This document shows positions 62,434-64,000 of a DNA stretch of 64,000 bases, piece after piece (the stretch's first letter is position 1; each line of letters opens with the position of its first letter). The notes beneath the pieces are model-generated. The model did not search any database. It saw only the letters and a list, made by a program, of their open reading frames with translations, and had not been told where the DNA came from. The translations under genes and the position numbers were made by a program. Origin of the DNA: JAJXWB01 sp037044955 (GTDB lineage Bacteria > Pseudomonadota > Alphaproteobacteria > Rhizobiales > Beijerinckiaceae); NCBI GenBank assembly GCA_037044955.1, contig JBAOHX010000002.1, forward strand, positions 1,364,001 through 1,428,000, read 5' to 3'.

Positions 62434-62863
62434 CGCCACGACATGGGGCCGGGCCGCGCTCCCGACGTGGCGGCGCGGCCGCAACTTTGTGGCTTTGCTG
62501 CAACAGATTGAATCAACTCGCAATCGCCGCAATCGCAAGCGCAACACGCCGCTTTTCAGCCATAAACCACGCGCTAATCTCTCCGCGTTAAGAAAGTCCG
62601 GGGCAACGTTCGCATTCTTTCGCGGAGCGAAACCGAAGCCTCGATTTCGATGTGTTGCGCATATGCCTCACCCGCAAGTCCTGCATCCGCCTCGGGCGGA
62701 GCGGCAGGGAGGCGAGGCGCGTAGGGTTCTTGCGTGTTCGTCTCTCGACATCGCCGGATCTCTGCGCTCGCGTGACACGCGGCGGCGACGTCGCGTGTGA
62801 GCTTTGGGGGGCGCTACGGGGGCGCCGAGGGGGTCTCGCGGCGGGGCCGCAGAGATGGTGTCG
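62434..62863. other. 430-bp intergenic region upstream of the ExoR-like gene
   Basis: No convincing gene. An AT-richer stretch (about 62500-62640) may hold the promoter. Two small hairpins are visible: TCCGCC/GGCGGA near 62688 and ACACGCG/CGCGTGT near 62775. The latter part is a long potential 5' leader. No riboswitch class was recognised. Confidence 0.5.
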
Positions 62864-63691
62864 ATGGTCAAGGTCGGTCGGTTCAGTCTTGTGATCGCCT
62901 GCGGTCTGTTCGTGACCGCCGGGTCGGCCCTCGCCTTCGACGGCGAGCGGATCGCCGACGCGCGCAGCGCTGGCGCGCAGCACAAGTACAAGGACGCCGA
63001 GCAGGCGCTGGCCGCCGGCATCGCCTCCTACCGCAACGGCGACGCCAAGAATTCCGTCGAGCCGCTGACCTACGCCGCGCAGGGCGGCGCCGCGCTGGCG
63101 CAATGGAAGCTCGGCAAGATGTATGCGGCCGGCGACGGCGTCGCGCCCGACGACTACAAGGCCTACAAGTATTTCCTGCAGATCGTGGAGAACTACGACG
63201 AGGACGATACGCCGCGCCGCGAGATTTCGGTGGTGGCGAGCGCCTTCGTCGCGGTCGGCGCCTACAGCCTCAACGGCATTTCCGGCGCCGGCATGAAGCC
63301 CAACCCCGGGCGGGCGCGCGAGATGTTCCAGTACGCCGCCACCAATTTCGGCGACGCCGACGCGCAGTACAATCTCGCGCGCATGTATCTCGACGGGTCG
63401 GGCGTCGAGAAGGACGCGCGCCAGGCCGCGCGCTGGCTGCGGCTTGCGGCGGAAAAGGGCCATACGCCCTCGCAGGCCATGCTCGGGCACCTGCTGTTCA
63501 CCGGCCCGGACGGCGTCGCCAGGCAGCGCGCGCAGGGGCTGATGTACCTGACGCTCGCGCGCGAATCGGCGAACGATCCCGTCAACGACAAGTGGATCGT
63601 CGACCTCTACGACAAGGCGATGCGCAGCGCGACGGACAACGACCGCCAGGCGGCCGCGGTCTATCTCGAAACCTACATGAAGCGCCGCTGA
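62864..63691 (+). CDS. exoR: ExoR-like periplasmic Sel1-repeat regulator
   Basis: 275 residues with a signal peptide (FSLVIACGLFVTAGSALA) and Sel1-type repeats: GGAALAQWKLGKMYAAGDGV, AATNFGDADAQYNLARMYLD and AAEKGHTPSQAMLGHLLFTG. Layout, length and the segment KPNPGRAREMFQYAATNFGD match ExoR of rhizobia, which binds and restrains the ExoS-ChvI two-component system controlling exopolysaccharide and motility. No exoS or chvI is in the window. ATG 62864 is chosen; ATG 62855 is three codons upstream. Confidence 0.88.
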   Translation: MVKVGRFSLVIACGLFVTAGSALAFDGERIADARSAGAQHKYKDAEQALAAGIASYRNGDAKNSVEPLTYAAQGGAALAQWKLGKMYAAGDGVAPDDYKAYKYFLQIVENYDEDDTPRREISVVASAFVAVGAYSLNGISGAGMKPNPGRAREMFQYAATNFGDADAQYNLARMYLDGSGVEKDARQAARWLRLAAEKGHTPSQAMLGHLLFTGPDGVARQRAQGLMYLTLARESANDPVNDKWIVDLYDKAMRSATDNDRQAAAVYLETYMKRR

Positions 63692-63706
63692 GGCCGCTTT
63701 TCCCGG

Positions 63707-64000
63707 TCAGCTCCTGAATTCCGCCCGTATCGGCACGTGGTCCGAAGGCTTCTCCTTCGACCGCATGTCCTTGTCGATCGCCACCGACGCCAGCCGGTCG
63801 GCGGCTTGCGGCGAGAGCAGCAGGTGGTCGATGCGGATGCCGTTGTTCTTCTGCCAGGCGCCGGCCTGATAATCCCAGAAGGTGTAGAGCCCGCCGGCGT
63901 CCGTGCAGGCGCGCAGCGCGTCGGTGAAGCCGAGATTGACGAGGGCGCGGAAGCGCTGGCGCGTCTCGGGCAGGAAGAGGGCGTCGCCCGTCCAGGCCTG
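63707..64000 (-). CDS. xthA: Exodeoxyribonuclease III, 3' part of the gene
   Basis: Only the last 97 codons are inside the window and the gene has no start here. The translated end contains LGFTDALRACTDAGGLYTFW DYQAGAWQKN, then GIRIDHLLLSPQAADRLASV and KPSDHVPIRAEF. The Asp-His of PSDHVPI and the IDHLLLS strand are diagnostic of ExoIII AP endonucleases, which repair abasic sites. It converges with the ExoR-like gene. Confidence 0.93.
   Translation of the reverse strand, partial: QAWTGDALFLPETRQRFRALVNLGFTDALRACTDAGGLYTFWDYQAGAWQKNNGIRIDHLLLSPQAADRLASVAIDKDMRSKEKPSDHVPIRAEFRS

Overview
The window is high-GC DNA typical of the chromosome of an alphaproteobacterium. The gene set points to Hyphomicrobiales (Rhizobiales), possibly a Beijerinckiaceae or Methylocystaceae relative: a K+-independent H+-pyrophosphatase, a CBP3-type cytochrome bc1 chaperone, an NDUFA12-type complex I subunit beside a DUF2155 protein, B12-dependent ribonucleotide reductase, an HWE-family histidine kinase, CtaA-type heme A synthase and an ExoR-like regulator. 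The genus is an inference only. No phage, transposase, plasmid or CRISPR signature was seen. The mobile-looking DNA consists of small palindromic repeats.

Layout. 1-15.7 kb: hppA (5' end off the window), a PhnA-like protein, an HWE kinase, MOSC and BamE, then the conserved block CBP3/yceD/plsX/fabH/ihfA/merR/tRNA-Pro(GGG), an aldose epimerase, folD, and a Crp/Fnr regulator leading into a PotABC-type ABC importer with no binding protein. 15.7-24.3 kb: AsmA, a CoA-transferase pair, an RND pump with its adaptor, and DUF423. 24.3-35 kb: an exopolysaccharide locus. Five tightly packed minus-strand genes (export lipoprotein, GT4 glycosyltransferase, WcaJ-type initiating transferase, secreted Asp-box protein, O-antigen-type polymerase) run divergently from a polysaccharide co-polymerase whose cytoplasmic kinase domain has lost its P-loop. 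A FemAB/CelD-like acyltransferase and a polysaccharide deacetylase follow. 35-44 kb: panD, ctaA, metY, a periplasmic peroxiredoxin, a GGDEF-EAL protein, a glycine-zipper lipoprotein and a Bcs1-like AAA protein. 44-55.6 kb: nrdJ with a probable NrdR box pair, the complex I accessory subunit, a double alpha/beta hydrolase carrying an in-frame palindromic element, a truncated haemoglobin, queF, csbD, eno and a YciB/septation-type protein. 55.7-64 kb: valS, three tandem paralogous exported proteins of unknown function, mntH and mntR around a palindromic operator, an ExoR-like Sel1 protein and the end of xthA.

At least a dozen genes are split between two reading frames. In every case I could resolve, removing one extra base restores the frame, often in a short homopolymer. 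I therefore treat these genes as intact in the organism and the breaks as probable base-insertion errors in this assembly. Coordinates for such genes span the whole reconstructed gene.

The best candidates for something undescribed are the three-gene cluster at 58.6-60.5 kb (exported proteins with two Cys ten residues apart around an LFG motif, plus a shared C-terminal block), the 93-bp palindromic element built in-frame into the double hydrolase, and a family of GAAGTCGG hairpins, two of which are nested inside larger palindromic repeats.
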